64,000 nucleotides of DNA from Microvelia longipes (GCA_018340805.1 JACMZG010001914.1:48310214-48374213); one strand, 5' to 3'. Shown: positions 1 through 9,188, counted from the first letter of the stretch. Notes: a model not told the origin generated them from the sequence alone. A program made the numbers and translations.

Positions 1-805
1 AACATGCAATACAGCTAAATACCTGGTATAATTATAGATTCGACACTCTGCTGGAAGCCTCAATTAGATTTATTAACAAAAAGATTAAAAAAAATGCTTT
101 ATGTTTTTAAATGTCAGAGGGTTTTAAGGTTAGAACATATAAAATGTTGTACTATGCTCTAACAGAGTCTATCTTGAGGTATGGGATCTTAGCGTGGGGC
201 GCGGCTTCGGACGCAGCACTTAACTCGCTGAACATTATGCACAGAGCTGTGCTCAGAATAATAGCAAGAAAAGACAGACTAACAGACACTAAACAACTAT
301 TCAACATTATCATTTATGAATATAGATAAACTATTTCAGTACATCTCATTAATTAGACTTTTCAAATATTTAAATAATTTTGGCCTTTTCGAGCATGCTC
401 ACTCAACGAGGTCTCAAACGACTACCTATAGAAATTTGCAAATTCCTAATATAATACCTCGGCAGCACAAAAACAATGGATTTATAAATCTATTACAATA
501 TTTAACTCTCTTCCTAGCCATCTAAAAACCTTTTCTGATTTCCAAATCTTCAAAAAGAGACTAAAGAATATTTTTTATCAACTAAATATAGAAATTATAA
601 TAAATAATTAAAATTTAGTTCTGTTTTTCATTCATAAATTGTTTATTCATTTTAAGATTAGTCACAATATAAATCAAGATAAACTGGGTTCACGATAAGA
701 TAACATTACAAGTATTTAATTATAACTCTTTGTTTATATAAATTATTGCTATTTATATTTATTTGTTTATAGTATAAATAATAAATTGTATTATTATTGT
801 CTATA
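1..805 (+). pseudogene. 3' end of a non-LTR retrotransposon (LINE) with reverse transcriptase C-terminus
   Basis: The frame at 111-326 reads as the region after the catalytic palm of a LINE reverse transcriptase: a Tyr-rich helix followed by SILRYGILAWGAA and then MHRAVLRIIARK, a pattern typical of insect Jockey/CR1-like elements. Continuation pieces follow in other frames: residues around HSTRSQTT in the frame at 316-525, and a FKKRLKNIF-like end near 550-575. The rest (about 600-805) is AT-rich 3' UTR ending in an AATAATAAAT / ATTATTATT tail, as expected for such elements. The 5' part lies outside the window and the catalytic motif is not visible. At least two frameshifts break the reading frame. 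Clade assignment is inference; the LINE call itself is fairly secure. Confidence 0.75.
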
Positions 806-1493
806 ACGCTAAATTAGTTACACAAATGTGCGTGCGTGTCTGTATAGTGCGCATAGTGCAGATATATTACTTCTAACAATGCTTTTCTTCCATTGGCGGT
901 GGTTTTTTTGGGCGCGTGCTTGGCATTCTGGAATCTGTTCTTTTGCGGAGTGTAAATGAGGGTTGCTGGTTCGTGATTGTAGATTCGGTTGCTGGTTGTA
1001 GATTCGGTTGAGAGCGGACTTAAATAGGTTTTTTTTTTTTTTTTGGCTAGTTTGAATTCTGTCTTATTCGCGCTTGTAGTCTGCGAGGAATTGGATTGAG
1101 GTGCTAGCCATGCGCTTGGAGTGCTTTCGCGCGTAGTAATTGTCAATAACATCTGTGTGACTATCAAGCTTGTCGTGAATCTTATGTAAACTTCCACTGT
1201 ATTTTAAGCTTTGCTTCTTAATATTTAATAATTAAAACATTATTTTTGAGCTAAATAAGTAAATATATCTAAATGACACTTAAAAAATATGTAAGTAAAC
1301 CTTAAACGGAAGAATAAATCAAATAAAAATACTCCCTCTCATGCCGCAGGATCTGGTCCTTTTATGAGAGGTACTCTTTGTATTTTGTTTAGTGTATAGT
1401 TTATTTTTTATTTCTTTGGAAAAATTTAATTTTGTCAATTGTAATTTTATATTTTTTAAAATAAAGAGAATTAAAAAAAAAAAAATTGCTTAG
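806..1493. other. AT-rich intergenic stretch
   Basis: Contains a 127-codon open frame on the minus strand (814-1197) with low-complexity Ser/Thr/Lys composition and no recognisable domain, a T-run at 1028-1044 and an A-run at 1474-1486. I see no supported gene here. Confidence 0.5.
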
Positions 1494-1622
1494 GTTCTAA
1501 AGCATGAACCGGAACCACGCAATGGGCATGGTTTTGCATAAGCAAGAAATGGGTTGTTTAGCACGGAAACACGCATTCTAAAGGAAAATTCGCCCGACTG
1601 CGGAACCGCGCAGAATTATTTT
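1494..1622. repeat. Solo right arm of the 'AAGGAAATTCGC' foldback family
   Basis: Closely matches 8345-8470 in the same orientation, including the segment AGCATGAACCGGAACC, the block GCAAGAAATGGGTTGTTTAG and the terminal AAGGAAAATTCGCCCGAC. The partner arm found at 7970-8170 is absent, so this is a solo arm next to a tRNA-like SINE head. Confidence 0.7.
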
Positions 1623-1659
1623 CTAGTTGTAAACTTATATAAGGTAAAAAAAAAATGAT

Positions 1660-1768
1660 AAAAAATTATTGTCACTACTAGGATTTGAACCCAGGTACTT
1701 TGGTTTGAGTGCTCGCATCCAAAGGAAATTCGCCGACATGGGACCACCGCGCCAGAATTATTTCAAAT
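1660..1768 (-). repeat. tRNA-derived SINE head
   Basis: On the minus strand it starts TGGCGCGGTGG (A-box-like) and contains GGTTCAAATCC (B-box) about 55 bases later, the two internal RNA polymerase III promoter elements. It then runs into ACAATAATTTTTTATC and a T-run, a plausible Pol III stop. The same sequence recurs at 7736-7835. No intact tRNA cloverleaf is formed, so it is a SINE head and not a tRNA gene. Established: tRNA-derived SINEs keep A and B boxes. Inference: this copy is mobile-element derived. Confidence 0.7.
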
Positions 1769-1856
1769 ATACCGTAGGTATTTGTATGTAAAAGTAAATA
1801 AGTAAATGAAGAAAGTAAAAATTCAGGAGATAAGTAAATTGTGGTAAACTTTTTAC

Positions 1857-2038
1857 CAGACTTAATAACCTTTAGCATAAAGTCAGTTATATTAAGACGA
1901 TCGAAAAGATGGAGGTAAGGTTCCGCAGGTTCTATATACTGGGACATCTTGTAGAAATTTGGGTGCTTCATTGTTTCCATTAATGTTACCATTGATTCCA
2001 ATGCTTCATCTGTTATAACATCACTTTGTCTTAGATGT
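1857..2038 (-). CDS. DEG/ENaC (pickpocket-like) channel, internal exon, extracellular domain
   Basis: This exon follows the first-transmembrane exon at 2838-3044 on the minus strand. Its acceptor reads TTTTTATTTCAG just above 2038, and joining it to the upstream exon keeps the frame (codon split as GC|A). It encodes a stretch beginning HLRQSDVITDEALESM and continuing through NFYKMSQYIEPAEPYLHLF, plausible for the early extracellular loop of an insect pickpocket channel. The likely donor is G|GTAAAAAG at 1857-1850; a read-through to about 1680 is possible but enters SINE sequence, so I prefer the short exon. No later exons (Cys-rich loop, second transmembrane segment) are seen before position 1, so the gene is either cut off by the window or by repeats. 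The exon alone is not diagnostic; the call rests on its neighbour. Confidence 0.6.
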
Positions 2039-2448
2039 CTGAAATAAAAATGTTAGATGCTTTGAACTTATTTATTGTGTAGCATTAAGCTTAGAAGGAT
2101 CTTTAATAACATTTTTTTAAATATCTCCTATCTTTTATGATTATCCGCGTATGACACTGAATAGCTAATGATGTATAATAATTTAATTATTTTAAATTTA
2201 ATCGCTTATAATTTTATAAAATTTTATTATCCTATTTTACCTTTTAAAAGGAGAGAGAAGTATTGCATTATCAAAACTATTATATTTGATTAATATTATT
2301 AGTATTCGTCTCGATTGTATATAAGTATAAGAAGTTGTTATTCCAGTGCCATCCAGTGTCTTTGAAAAATTAAACATTTGTTTTATCATCAAATTTCACA
2401 GAGGAATCAAACATTTTATCATACATGAACATACAGAAATCGAAGAAC

Positions 2449-2655
2449 TGGACCAACTAAAGATTATGATCAGGGCCGTTAAGATGCGTTAGGAAACTAG
2501 GTTTTGAGTATTTTCTTACTGTTGACTGGTATAAGACTTATACCGGTTCACTGTTGACTGTTGTCTTATACCAGTCAACAATAAGAAAAAACTCAAAACC
2601 TATGTTCCTAACATCTCACCGGCACTGATGATGACCTTTAGTTGGTGAAAGCTGG
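2449..2655. mobile_element. Foldback/MITE-like element with a hammerhead-like right arm
   Basis: The left arm (about 2449-2540: GGACCAACTAAAG, GAAACTAGGTTTTGAGT, TTGACTGGTATAAGAC) is inverted at about 2566-2648 (GTCTTATACCAGTCAA, ACTCAAAACC, CTTTAGTTGGT). The short centre is itself partly inverted. The right arm contains CACTGATGATGACC followed by GTGAAAGCTGG, the same block found in the related element at 3329-3614. The two elements share the stretch CATCTCACCGGCACTGATGA. Confidence 0.75.
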
Positions 2656-2661
2656 TTTGTT
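2621..2661 (+). ncRNA. Degenerate hammerhead ribozyme motif
   Basis: CTGATGA (2625-2631) is followed after a 15-base segment by GAAA (2647-2650) and GCTGGTTTG. The preceding GGCA could form stem I. Compared with the better copy at 3370-3414 it lacks one T at the cleavage region and has a wobble in stem III. Likely an inactive relic. Confidence 0.4.
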
Positions 2662-2837
2662 ATTTCAATAAATGAATAATCATGGAGAGACTTTTTTATT
2701 ATTGAGTCTTGATGAACTCACTAGTGCTTATACTTTGTATCCTATAATGTTTTAGCATATAGAGAAGCCTCGATCTACGATTAGCAGCTTGCTTTTCATA
2801 GCACTTGTAAAAAAGAACTTAATGACCATCAACTTAC

Positions 2838-3044
2838 GCTTTTAATTGACTTATAGCTTCTGTCCTATTTTTGATGGTCGTAGATGGACATATAGTTACA
2901 GCAGGGAACGGTAAAGAACCGTAAGGAATATTAACATCCGTAATAGAAACAGCTGTTGGGTCTTCAGCATAACCATAAACATGACTGTAGCCATAGGTTA
3001 TGCAATAACTGAATAAGACTATTACAGTACAGAGCCATAACAAT
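2838..3044 (-). CDS. DEG/ENaC (pickpocket-like) sodium channel, exon with first transmembrane segment
   Basis: Amiloride-sensitive-type trimeric sodium channels have two membrane segments and a large extracellular loop. This 207-base exon encodes a hydrophobic segment (LLWLCTVIVLFSYCITYGY) followed by the family hallmark FPAVTICP, found just after transmembrane segment 1 in DEG/ENaC proteins, then NRTEAISQLK, which holds a possible N-glycosylation site. The acceptor (TTCTTTCAG) lies just above 3044 and the donor (GTAAGT) at 2837-2832; both fit consensus. The upstream exon with the cytosolic N-terminus is not identified; an inverted-repeat element starts only 285 bases upstream. In insects this family is much expanded and serves mechanosensation, pheromone sensing and fluid balance. 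Specific subfamily not assignable. Whether the gene is intact is unknown. Confidence 0.8.
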
Positions 3045-3328
3045 CTGAAAGAATATGGATATTAAATTTATTAAAAGAAAATTTTCATCGAGCTGTATTG
3101 ATTGACGCACATCAACATTTTTTGTTAAAATTACTTGTGGTCTTAATCCAAACTCTATGTTATGCTTATCAATAGTTTTGTGAAAAACTATCTTGATTAT
3201 GGTGATTTGATAATAAAATAACCACAATTGTGCTGTACATTCTGGCTAGAAGCCTTTTCGGAGTAATCTTTCCATATCAAACAGTTCACATAAATCCGAT
3301 AAATACTGAGATGCGGAATAAGGTTATA
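3045..3328. other. Sequence upstream of the channel exon
   Basis: AT-rich, probably intronic. An 87-codon minus-strand frame here overlaps the acceptor and shows no channel motif; I do not call it coding. Confidence 0.4.
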
Positions 3329-3369
3329 AATAAATAAAGTTTGTCTTTCCACAGATGATTTATTATTAT

Positions 3370-3414
3370 AAAACAAAGCCAGCTTTCAATCTGAACGGTC
3401 ATCATCAGTGCTGG
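3370..3414 (-). ncRNA. Hammerhead ribozyme motif (left arm of foldback)
   Basis: Minus strand: stem I 5' side ends AGCA, then CTGATGA (3408-3402), a 14-base stem II region, GAAA (3387-3384), then GC-TG-GCTT and TGTT. All fixed core residues are present: C3 U4 G5 A6 N7 G8 A9, G12 A13 A14, the A15.1-U16.1 pair and H17 = U. Stem III would be AGC/GCU with a two-base loop; stem I pairs A-U, C-G, G-U, A-U. Predicted cleavage lies between 3376 and 3375. Stem II is weak, which lowers confidence in activity. Short stem III resembles the minimal hammerheads described in Penelope-like elements. Confidence 0.55.
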
Positions 3415-3529
3415 TAAGATGAGTCTAGATTACTTTTAGCGGTTTCTGAGGCCAGTCATGTATAAGAATGTTGAGTCTTTGATGCTTTGGCCTCAAAACC
3501 GGCAAAAAGTAATCTAGACTCATCTCACC

Positions 3530-3570
3530 GGCACTGATGATGACCGTTCAGTTGAAGCTGGCATTGTTTT
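3530..3570 (+). ncRNA. Degenerate hammerhead motif (right arm of foldback)
   Basis: CTGATGA at 3534-3540 and GAAGCTGGCATTG at 3553-3565. The GAAA core is short by one A and the cleavage region reads GGCATTG instead of GGCTTTG, so this copy is probably inactive. It mirrors the motif in the left arm. Confidence 0.4.
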
Positions 3571-3644
3571 ATAATAATTAAATCATCTGTGGAAAGACAA
3601 ACTTTATTTATTTATAAAAGAGTAAATTTTTGGACTCGTATGAT

Positions 3645-3795
3645 ATATTTAAAATTTAAATTTTCTTGAAGACTGCAGTCCTTTATAAATATTAATTTTA
3701 TAATATATATATATTTATATTATTCTTTCTTAGTTTTAATTTAAATTAAATTTATTTAATTTAATTTAAGTCTTCAAGAAATTTAAATTTATTTA
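3645..3795. repeat. AT-rich imperfect palindrome
   Basis: AAATTTAAATTTTCTTGAAGAC (shown in part) at about 3650 is inverted at about 3766-3792 (GTCTTCAAGAAATTTAAATT). The loop is AT-only sequence. Confidence 0.6.
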
Positions 3796-3989
3796 TTTAG
3801 TTCACATAGGTTTAGTTTTAGTATAGATCTTAGAAACCTCCTGTAATTATTTGCAATATTAAAATTAATTCATTATAAATGCGATAATTCAGTTTAAAAA
3901 TTAGCATTTGGTTTGCAAAAATAATAAAATACCATCTTGTTATAAATAAAATTAGCATAATTAATATTATAATCAATTTATAATTAGAC

Positions 3990-4330
3990 AAGGTCCTAAA
4001 AAAATTGAATAATAATCATAATTAATTCAAATTATCATAAGTTTAATAAAATTAATCAAATTATCTAAGGTCTTAATAATCGTAATCATAATTAATTCAA
4101 ATTATCATAAGGTTTAATAATCGTAATCATAATTATTCAAATTCTATAAGGTCTTAATATGTAATCATAATTAATTCAAAATTATCATAAGGTCTTAATA
4201 TCATATATTAATTAATTCAAATTATTCATCAAATTAATTCAAATTATCATAGGGTCTTAATTCATATTCATTAATTAATTCAATTATAATACGATATCTA
4301 TTATTATTAATTGTAAAGGTCTTAATAATT
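3990..4330. repeat. ~41-bp tandem repeat
   Basis: Unit resembles AGGTCTTAATAATCGTAATC followed by ATAATTAATTCAAATTATCA. About eight diverged units, with many small deletions. Inverted units recur at 6105-6197. Confidence 0.8.
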
Positions 4331-4877
4331 ATGAATACAATCTTGATGAACTATACTTTCCATTAAGATGATGAAATGTCCATGAATACGTATATAAACC
4401 CATGGATGTACCGTGTCTAGGGTATCTTTTGAATCGAGCCAACGACAATTATATACAACAGTCAAATTATATAAGCGAGTCAAACAGTACAAGGAATTTG
4501 TCAGGCATGTTTGCTCGTCTTCAGAATGTCATTGTGGTAACATAAACTTAAGGTCTTACTTCAAGTTTGTAGTATTAAATAAGAAATATACTGAGCTTAG
4601 TAAGTTTTGTCGGTTTAACTGTGAGACAAGTTTTTTTTAAGGTAGAGGTTCATTAGAGAGCATTTACATTATGACTTGACATTATTAATTATTGTAAGAA
4701 ATTTTATACAAATTGCTTTATGTCAAATTATTATTTATTTGATTATAATTTTGCTCCAATAGATAATCTTTTAAAAGATTTAAACTGAATAAGCTTTGAA
4801 AAATAACATAATAATAACGATAAATAAATATCACCGGAATCGTATCATTAATAATTGTATATACATTTATACTTTTC

Positions 4878-5385
4878 CTCATTTATACCGTAGGTATATA
4901 GGAAAAGTATTGTGTTTGCAGGAAAAAAACCAGGATGAAAACGGAATTATGCGTTTCAGGCGTTTTCATGGCCTCCTGAGTGGTTATCTGACTGTCACAA
5001 ATGTGTCTGTCTGTATGTGTGAGTGAGTGTGTGTGTGTGACTGTTATCATCATGTGTATTTATGCTAGAGAGTTAAAACTTTAAAAAAAATCAGTCTACA
5101 ACTGTAGTTGTGCTATTTTGAAAATAATTTTTATTATGACGTCATTAACCCGCAATAATTACTCAGCGAAGATTTCGAAAAATCATAAAATGCGTAAAAA
5201 TGATGCGATCTAATTGAGATTTGGCACCCATGTGACTATGTGTAAAGTTTCATCTCATTATCAGCATTAGATCAATTTTTATTGAATAATTTGTATACGT
5301 TTTTTAAAAACTGTAAAAAATTGGGATATGGTCCAATTGAGTTGAAATTTAGTAAAATGTACCATGTACCCCTTGACGTAATAAA
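4878..5385 (+). repeat. Dispersed repeat family R2, copy 1
   Basis: Shares with 48014-48482 and with the complement of 55165-55325 the blocks: CATTTATACCGTAGGTA, ACCAGGATG, TGTATTTATGCTAGAGA, TCAGTCTAC, TAGTTGTGCTAT, AAAATAAT, GACGTCATTAACCCGCAATA, ACTCAGC, and a final segment ending AATTGAGTTGAA. A GT-rich microsatellite lies at 5004-5042. No coding potential. Confidence 0.8.
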
Positions 5386-5446
5386 TAAGTTTATTAAGTT
5401 TTGTTATAATAAAACAAGTCTATCTATGATTTTTTGTGGATCATAA

Positions 5447-5502
5447 AAGTTAAGCAGCATCGAGCGTGTTCAGTGCCTGGATAAATGACCACTGGGAATG
5501 AA
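5447..5502 (+). pseudogene. 5S rRNA-derived fragment (3' half with internal promoter boxes)
   Basis: The run AGTTAAGCAGCATCGAGC aligns with box A of 5S rRNA genes, and GTTCAGTGCCTGGATAAATGACC followed by ACTGGGAAT (given here in pieces) matches the box C region, where the functional gene has TTGGATGGGAGACC and CCTGGGAATACC. The 5' half is not recognisable. Either a 5S pseudogene or the head of a 5S-derived SINE. Confidence 0.65.
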
Positions 5503-6279
5503 ATGAATGTATTTACAATCTAAGGACGAGATTGTAAAAACCTATCCACCCAGTGATGGGGTTTTGGCCTTTGACCAATGGGTTTTAGGCCCATCCTGTG
5601 AGCCGTAAACCCGTTAGTCTAAATCACAATAACCACCCCATAGAATTCAATTTTATCTGTTGAAATTTAGCAAAAATACATAATAGTTAACGTTTTCAAG
5701 TCCGCCTGACTTGAAATAATTATAGCAATTTGTATAAATTTCTTATCAAATAATAAAAAGTCAAGTCATAATTGTAAATGCTCTCTAATGAACCTCTACC
5801 TTAAAAAAAAACTTGTCTCATAGTTAAACCGACAGAACTTACTAAGCACAGTATATTTCTTATTTAATTTTATAAACTTGAAGTAGACCTTTAAGTTTAT
5901 GTTACCACAATGACATTCGGAAGACAAGCAAGCATATCCTGACGATAAGTTTCCTTGTACCTGGTTTTGACTCGATTTATTATTTGATTGTTATATAATG
6001 TGGGCTCGATTCAAAAGATACGCTATGGACACGACAATCCATGGGTTTAAGTACGTCTTCATGGACAGTTTCACTTTAATGGAAAGGTATAGTTTCATAA
6101 GATTAGTTAATTATGATTATTAAGACCTTATGATAGTTTTGAATTAATTATAATTATGATTATTAAGACCTTATGATAATTTTGAATTAATTATGATTTC
6201 TGGTTTCTGTAGCACGAAAGAAAATAAGAGGTTAAATGAAGAAGTTTAGATGTTGGTCAGTGTGCCTAGAGAAGTGTTT

Positions 6280-6660
6280 AGTGTTTGCAAAATAATCCGA
6301 AACCGGGATGAAACGGTATTATGCGTTTTAGGTCTCCACTCCAGCTCGAAGTATTCACACCAGTAGTCCAGATCCCATTGTAAATATTGAGTAATATCAT
6401 CTTACACCTCTTCAGAAGCATCTTTATGAAGGTATAAGGGTATACCACACTTTTCGGGAGAGCTGTCTTTAGTGCGGGAAAAGGCCCTGTCTAATATATA
6501 TAAACACCCTAAAACTTTTAAATTTTCCTTAATTTTTAGCGAATTTCCTTTGGAAATTCGGCTAATGGCATAGGCGTCATGGCGGAATTCGAACCTCGGA
6601 CCACGACACAAATCCGTTTCAGAGGTCCCTAATTATGAAAAAATACGTTTTGCGGACTTT
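6280..6660 (-). repeat. SINE-like repeat with tRNA-type B box
   Basis: Minus strand 6660-6537 reads TATAAAGTCCGCAAAACG, TAGGGACCTCTGAAACGGA, CGTGGTCCGAGGTTCGAATTC and CCGCCATGACGCC, ending CCAAAGGAAATTCGC. The piece GGTTCGAATTCC is a B-box match. A second copy lies at 38907-39040 in the opposite orientation, and both are preceded by a long (TA)n. The part 6280-6530 is single-copy here. The 69-codon frame at 6402-6611 lies across this repeat and is not considered a gene. Confidence 0.6.
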
Positions 6661-6700
6661 ATATATATATATTATATATAATATATATAATATATATATA

Positions 6701-6744
<44 letters not shown>

Positions 6745-6760
6745 TATAATATATATATAT

Positions 6761-6841
<81 letters not shown>

Positions 6842-6855
6842 TATTATATATATAT

Positions 6856-6921
<66 letters not shown>
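6660..6921. repeat. (TA)n microsatellite
   Basis: About 260 bases of nearly pure TA with occasional phase slips. Adjacent to the SINE-like repeat on its upstream side, as at 38845-38906. Confidence 0.95.
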
Positions 6922-6925
<4 letters not shown>

Positions 6926-7150
6926 TCTAGACACTTTCTTGTAAACACTCTATCTTTCGAACAGATTAATATTTTTTAACCAAACTTGGTACAAAAATCA
7001 GCCTTTGGGAGGACACGAACCCTATTGAAAACCAGGTTTTGGTGACGTCATTAACCCCGTTTGCTGAGTCAGCGAAATTTTCAAAAAATCGGCAAATTCA
7101 GGGTTAATACTTTTTGCCGCGAAAAAAGTCAATATTTATGTTTTTTGAGA

Positions 7151-7650
7151 CGCTAAATCGAATGAAACCGGTCCAAAGTCGACACGACCACTCTAAGTGA
7201 CCTAAAAATCGAAAAAACCATTGTAAATTACCAAAAACCAAAATTTAGGTCGATAAAAAATAATTTTCGAGTAGGGTGTCGTTATCTATGTAATTTTGGT
7301 CGCTGAATCGAATACAACCGGTCCGAAGTCGATACGACCATTCTAAGTGACCAAAAAGTCCAAAAAACCATTGTAAATTACCAAAAACCAAACTTTAGGT
7401 CGATAAAAAATAAATTTCGAGTAGGGTGTCGTTTTCTATGTAACTTTTGGCGCTGAATCGAATGAAACTGGTCCGAAGTCGATACGACTACTATAAATTA
7501 CCAAAAAATCGAAAAAACCACAAAAATTATAAAAAACCAAAATTACGGTCGTAGAAAATTAAATTTTGAATAGGGTGTCGTTTTCAATGTTTTTTGGGCC
7601 TCTGAGTTGAATGCCAGTGGTCCGGAGTCAATACAACCACTTAAACTCAG
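7151..7650. repeat. 150-bp tandem repeat, about 3.3 units
   Basis: Units start at 7151, 7301, 7451 and about 7600, giving a 150-base period. Each begins CGCTGAATCGAATG and continues CCGGTCCGAAGTCGATACGA, TTACCAAAAACC, GGTCG and AGGGTGTCGTT. A diverged copy lies at about 18720-18905. The period is close to a nucleosome repeat, as in many satellites. Confidence 0.85.
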
Positions 7651-7965
7651 GGTACCTGGGTTCACATCCTGGAAGGGTCGATAATTTTTTATCGTTTTTT
7701 TTTACTTAATATAAGTTTACAACTAGAAAATAATTCTGGCGCGGTGGTCCGCATGTCGAGCGAATTCCCTTTGGATGCGAGCACTCAAACCCAGAGTACC
7801 TGGGTTCAAATCCTAGTAGGGACAATAATTTTTTATCGTTTTTTTACCTAATATAAGTTTACAACTAGAAAAAATTCTGCGTGGTGGTCCGCATGTCGGG
7901 CGAATTTCCTTTGGATGCGTGTTTCCGTGCTTTTTACATTATATAAGTTTACAACTACTAAATAA
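7640..7965 (+). repeat. Tandem tRNA-like SINE heads
   Basis: 7736-7835 has A-box-like TGGCGCGGTGG, B-box GGTTCAAATCC and a downstream ATTTTTTATCGTTTTTTT stop. A 3' half (GGTTCACATCC) precedes it at 7650-7705, and a truncated head (GTGGTGGTCCGCATGTCGGG) follows at 7885. All share the linker ATATAAGTTTACAACTA. Head-to-tail arrangement of Pol III-type units. Confidence 0.7.
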
Positions 7966-7969
7966 ATAA

Positions 7970-8490
7970 TTCCGGCGAGGTGGTCCGCTGTCGGGCGAAT
8001 TTCATTTAGAATGCTTGTTTCCGTGCTAAACAACCCATTTCTTGCTTATGCAAGAACCATGCCCATAGCGCGGTTCCGGTTCATGCTTTAGAACCTAAGC
8101 AGTTACACAATTGTCAAGCACTGCTCGTAACTCATCTTGTCTGTATTTTCCAAAGGAAATGCGCTGAAACCTTTAAAGATAACTGACTAAGCTTAAAGAT
8201 ATGTAACTAAGCTTTTAACTAGTGCAAATAATAGTGCGTACTTCTAATTTTAGAGGCATAGTTTTGTACAACAACTGGATGATTATGCGCATTTCCTTTG
8301 GAAAATACAGACAAAATGAGTTACGAGCAGTGCTTGACAAATGAGTAACTGCTTAGGTTCTAAAGCATGAATCGGAACCGCGCTATGGGCATGGTTCTTG
8401 CATAAGCAAGAAATGGGTTGTTTAGCACGGAAACACGCATCCAAAGGAAATTCGCCCGACATGCGGACCACCGCGCCAGAATTATTGCTT
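7970..8490. mobile_element. Foldback/MITE element with ~205-bp inverted arms
   Basis: Left arm 7970-8170 and right arm 8283-8490 are inverted copies: GTCGGGCGAATTTC, CGTGCTAAACAACCCATTTC, TAGAACCTAAGCAGTTAC, CAAGCACTGCTCGTAACTCA, TTTCCAAAGGAAATGCGC. The ~112-base loop contains CTTTAAAGATAACTGACTAA and TAGTGCAAATAATAGTGC. A second full copy with the same loop lies at 55790-56220, and solo arms at 1494-1622 and 47930-48010. The outer end of each arm equals the start of the tRNA-like head (GGCGCGGTGGTCCGCATGTC), making the family chimeric. Confidence 0.85.
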
Positions 8491-8499
8491 AATAGGGGG

Positions 8500-9035
8500 T
8501 CAAAAGTATTTTGTCTAAAGGGACTTTAATAATGTAATTTGTATTAAATTGTTCAGTGGAGTCTAGAGTTTAAGCGGAGCTTAGTCAATCTTCACTCCGT
8601 TACCTAGTTTAGGAGCATTAGAGTAAAATGTGTGAAAAAGGCCTAAAAATGAGCTTTTCGATTACTTTTGACTATTTCTAAAGACCATAAGTGCCCTATC
8701 TAAAAAGGACTTTGTAATGTTATTGGTATCAAATTGTACAAGACGGTCTTATCTGTAAGCAGAATTCAGTAAATATACGGTTGGTTATCTAGTAAACCAC
8801 CTTATCTTAAAACACCTGATAAGTATTTAATAAAACCGGTCTTAGATGGCAAAAGGATAGCGGAATACAAGAATTTACATTTATTTAGTTGACGAAGACT
8901 ACTTTTAATATAATTTTAATTAAAATCGTTAAACTACAATTTAAAATGCTTAAAATATTGTAATGCACCGATATTTATATTAGTACTTTATGAATAATCA
9001 ATCATTCATTAATAATAGAACATTATAATTCAGCA
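8500..9035. other. Unassigned AT-rich sequence with a weak ~190-bp duplication
   Basis: AAGGGACTTTAATAATGTAA at 8518 resembles AAAGGACTTTGTAATGTTAT at 8705, and both are followed by similar text ending GTTACCTAGT / GTTATCTAGT. No gene seen. Confidence 0.4.
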
Positions 9036-9041
9036 ACCGGA

Positions 9042-9160
9042 AGTATTGCCAACTTTTTTATAAGAAAATTTTATATTGTTAGTGTGGCAGCATTACTTAA
9101 GACCACCAGTGAACCGCCTTTTGTGTTATCAGTAGTGCTCCTACTATTCGCGATTCAAAG
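9042..9160. repeat. Short MITE-like repeat, left end missing
   Basis: Matches 23557-23682 over GGTGGCAGCATT, AAGACCACCAGTGAACCG and TTATCAGTAGTGCTCCT. This copy ends TATTCGCGATTCAAAG; the other copy begins with the complement CTTTGAATCGCGAATA. A full element would have a 16-base terminal inverted repeat. Confidence 0.6.
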
Positions 9161-9188
9161 TCCGTAGCAGGGTGATCGTTGTTAAAGT

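Larger units (their letters stand above)
2038..2837 (-). other. Intron of the DEG/ENaC gene, carrying a foldback element
   Basis: Bounded by a donor (GC|GTAAGT at 2837-2832, minus strand) and an acceptor (TTTCAG at 2044-2039). It is AT-rich and contains the inverted-repeat element at 2449-2655. Nothing else recognisable was seen. Confidence 0.55.
3329..3614. mobile_element. Foldback element with hammerhead motifs in both arms
   Basis: Arms of about 125 bases: the left starts AATAAAGTTTGTCTTTCCAC and reappears inverted ending at 3614 (GTGGAAAGACAAACTTTATT). Inside the arms lie AAAACAAAGCCAGCTTTC and its partner, then TCATCATCAGTG and CACTGATGATGA, then AGTCTAGATTACTTTT and its partner. The centre (about 3440-3490) is unpaired. 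Each arm carries a hammerhead-like block reading outward from the centre. No coding capacity. Confidence 0.85.
3990..6197. mobile_element. Large foldback element with long inverted arms and subterminal tandem repeats
   Basis: The left arm (about 3990-4725) and right arm (about 5712-6197) are inverted copies. Matching landmarks include CATTAGAGAGCATTTACA at 4650 versus its complement near 5780, TTTTGAATCGAGCC at 4427 versus 6008, and AAACCCATGGAT at 4396 versus 6040. The outer part of each arm is made of a ~41-base repeat (GGTCTTAATAATCGTAATCA type): about eight units on the left, two on the right. The ~980-base centre holds a dispersed repeat (4878-5385) and a 5S rRNA-like piece. Long tandem-repeat arms recall Drosophila FB elements, but no homology is claimed. 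No transposase frame. Confidence 0.75.

Noticed and set aside
814..1197. 127-codon minus-strand open frame
   Set aside because: Low-complexity composition, no domain, and it ends in sequence without splice or promoter support.
4413..4640. 75-codon frame with several Cys residues
   Set aside because: Lies in a foldback arm; the inverted copy at 5.8-6.0 kb carries frame-breaking changes.
6707..6934. Open frame of repeated Tyr-Ile
   Set aside because: Pure (TA)n translation; the same applies to the frames over TA tracts at 9.3, 16.4-20.9, 38.8, 45.0, 52.0 and 52.3 kb.
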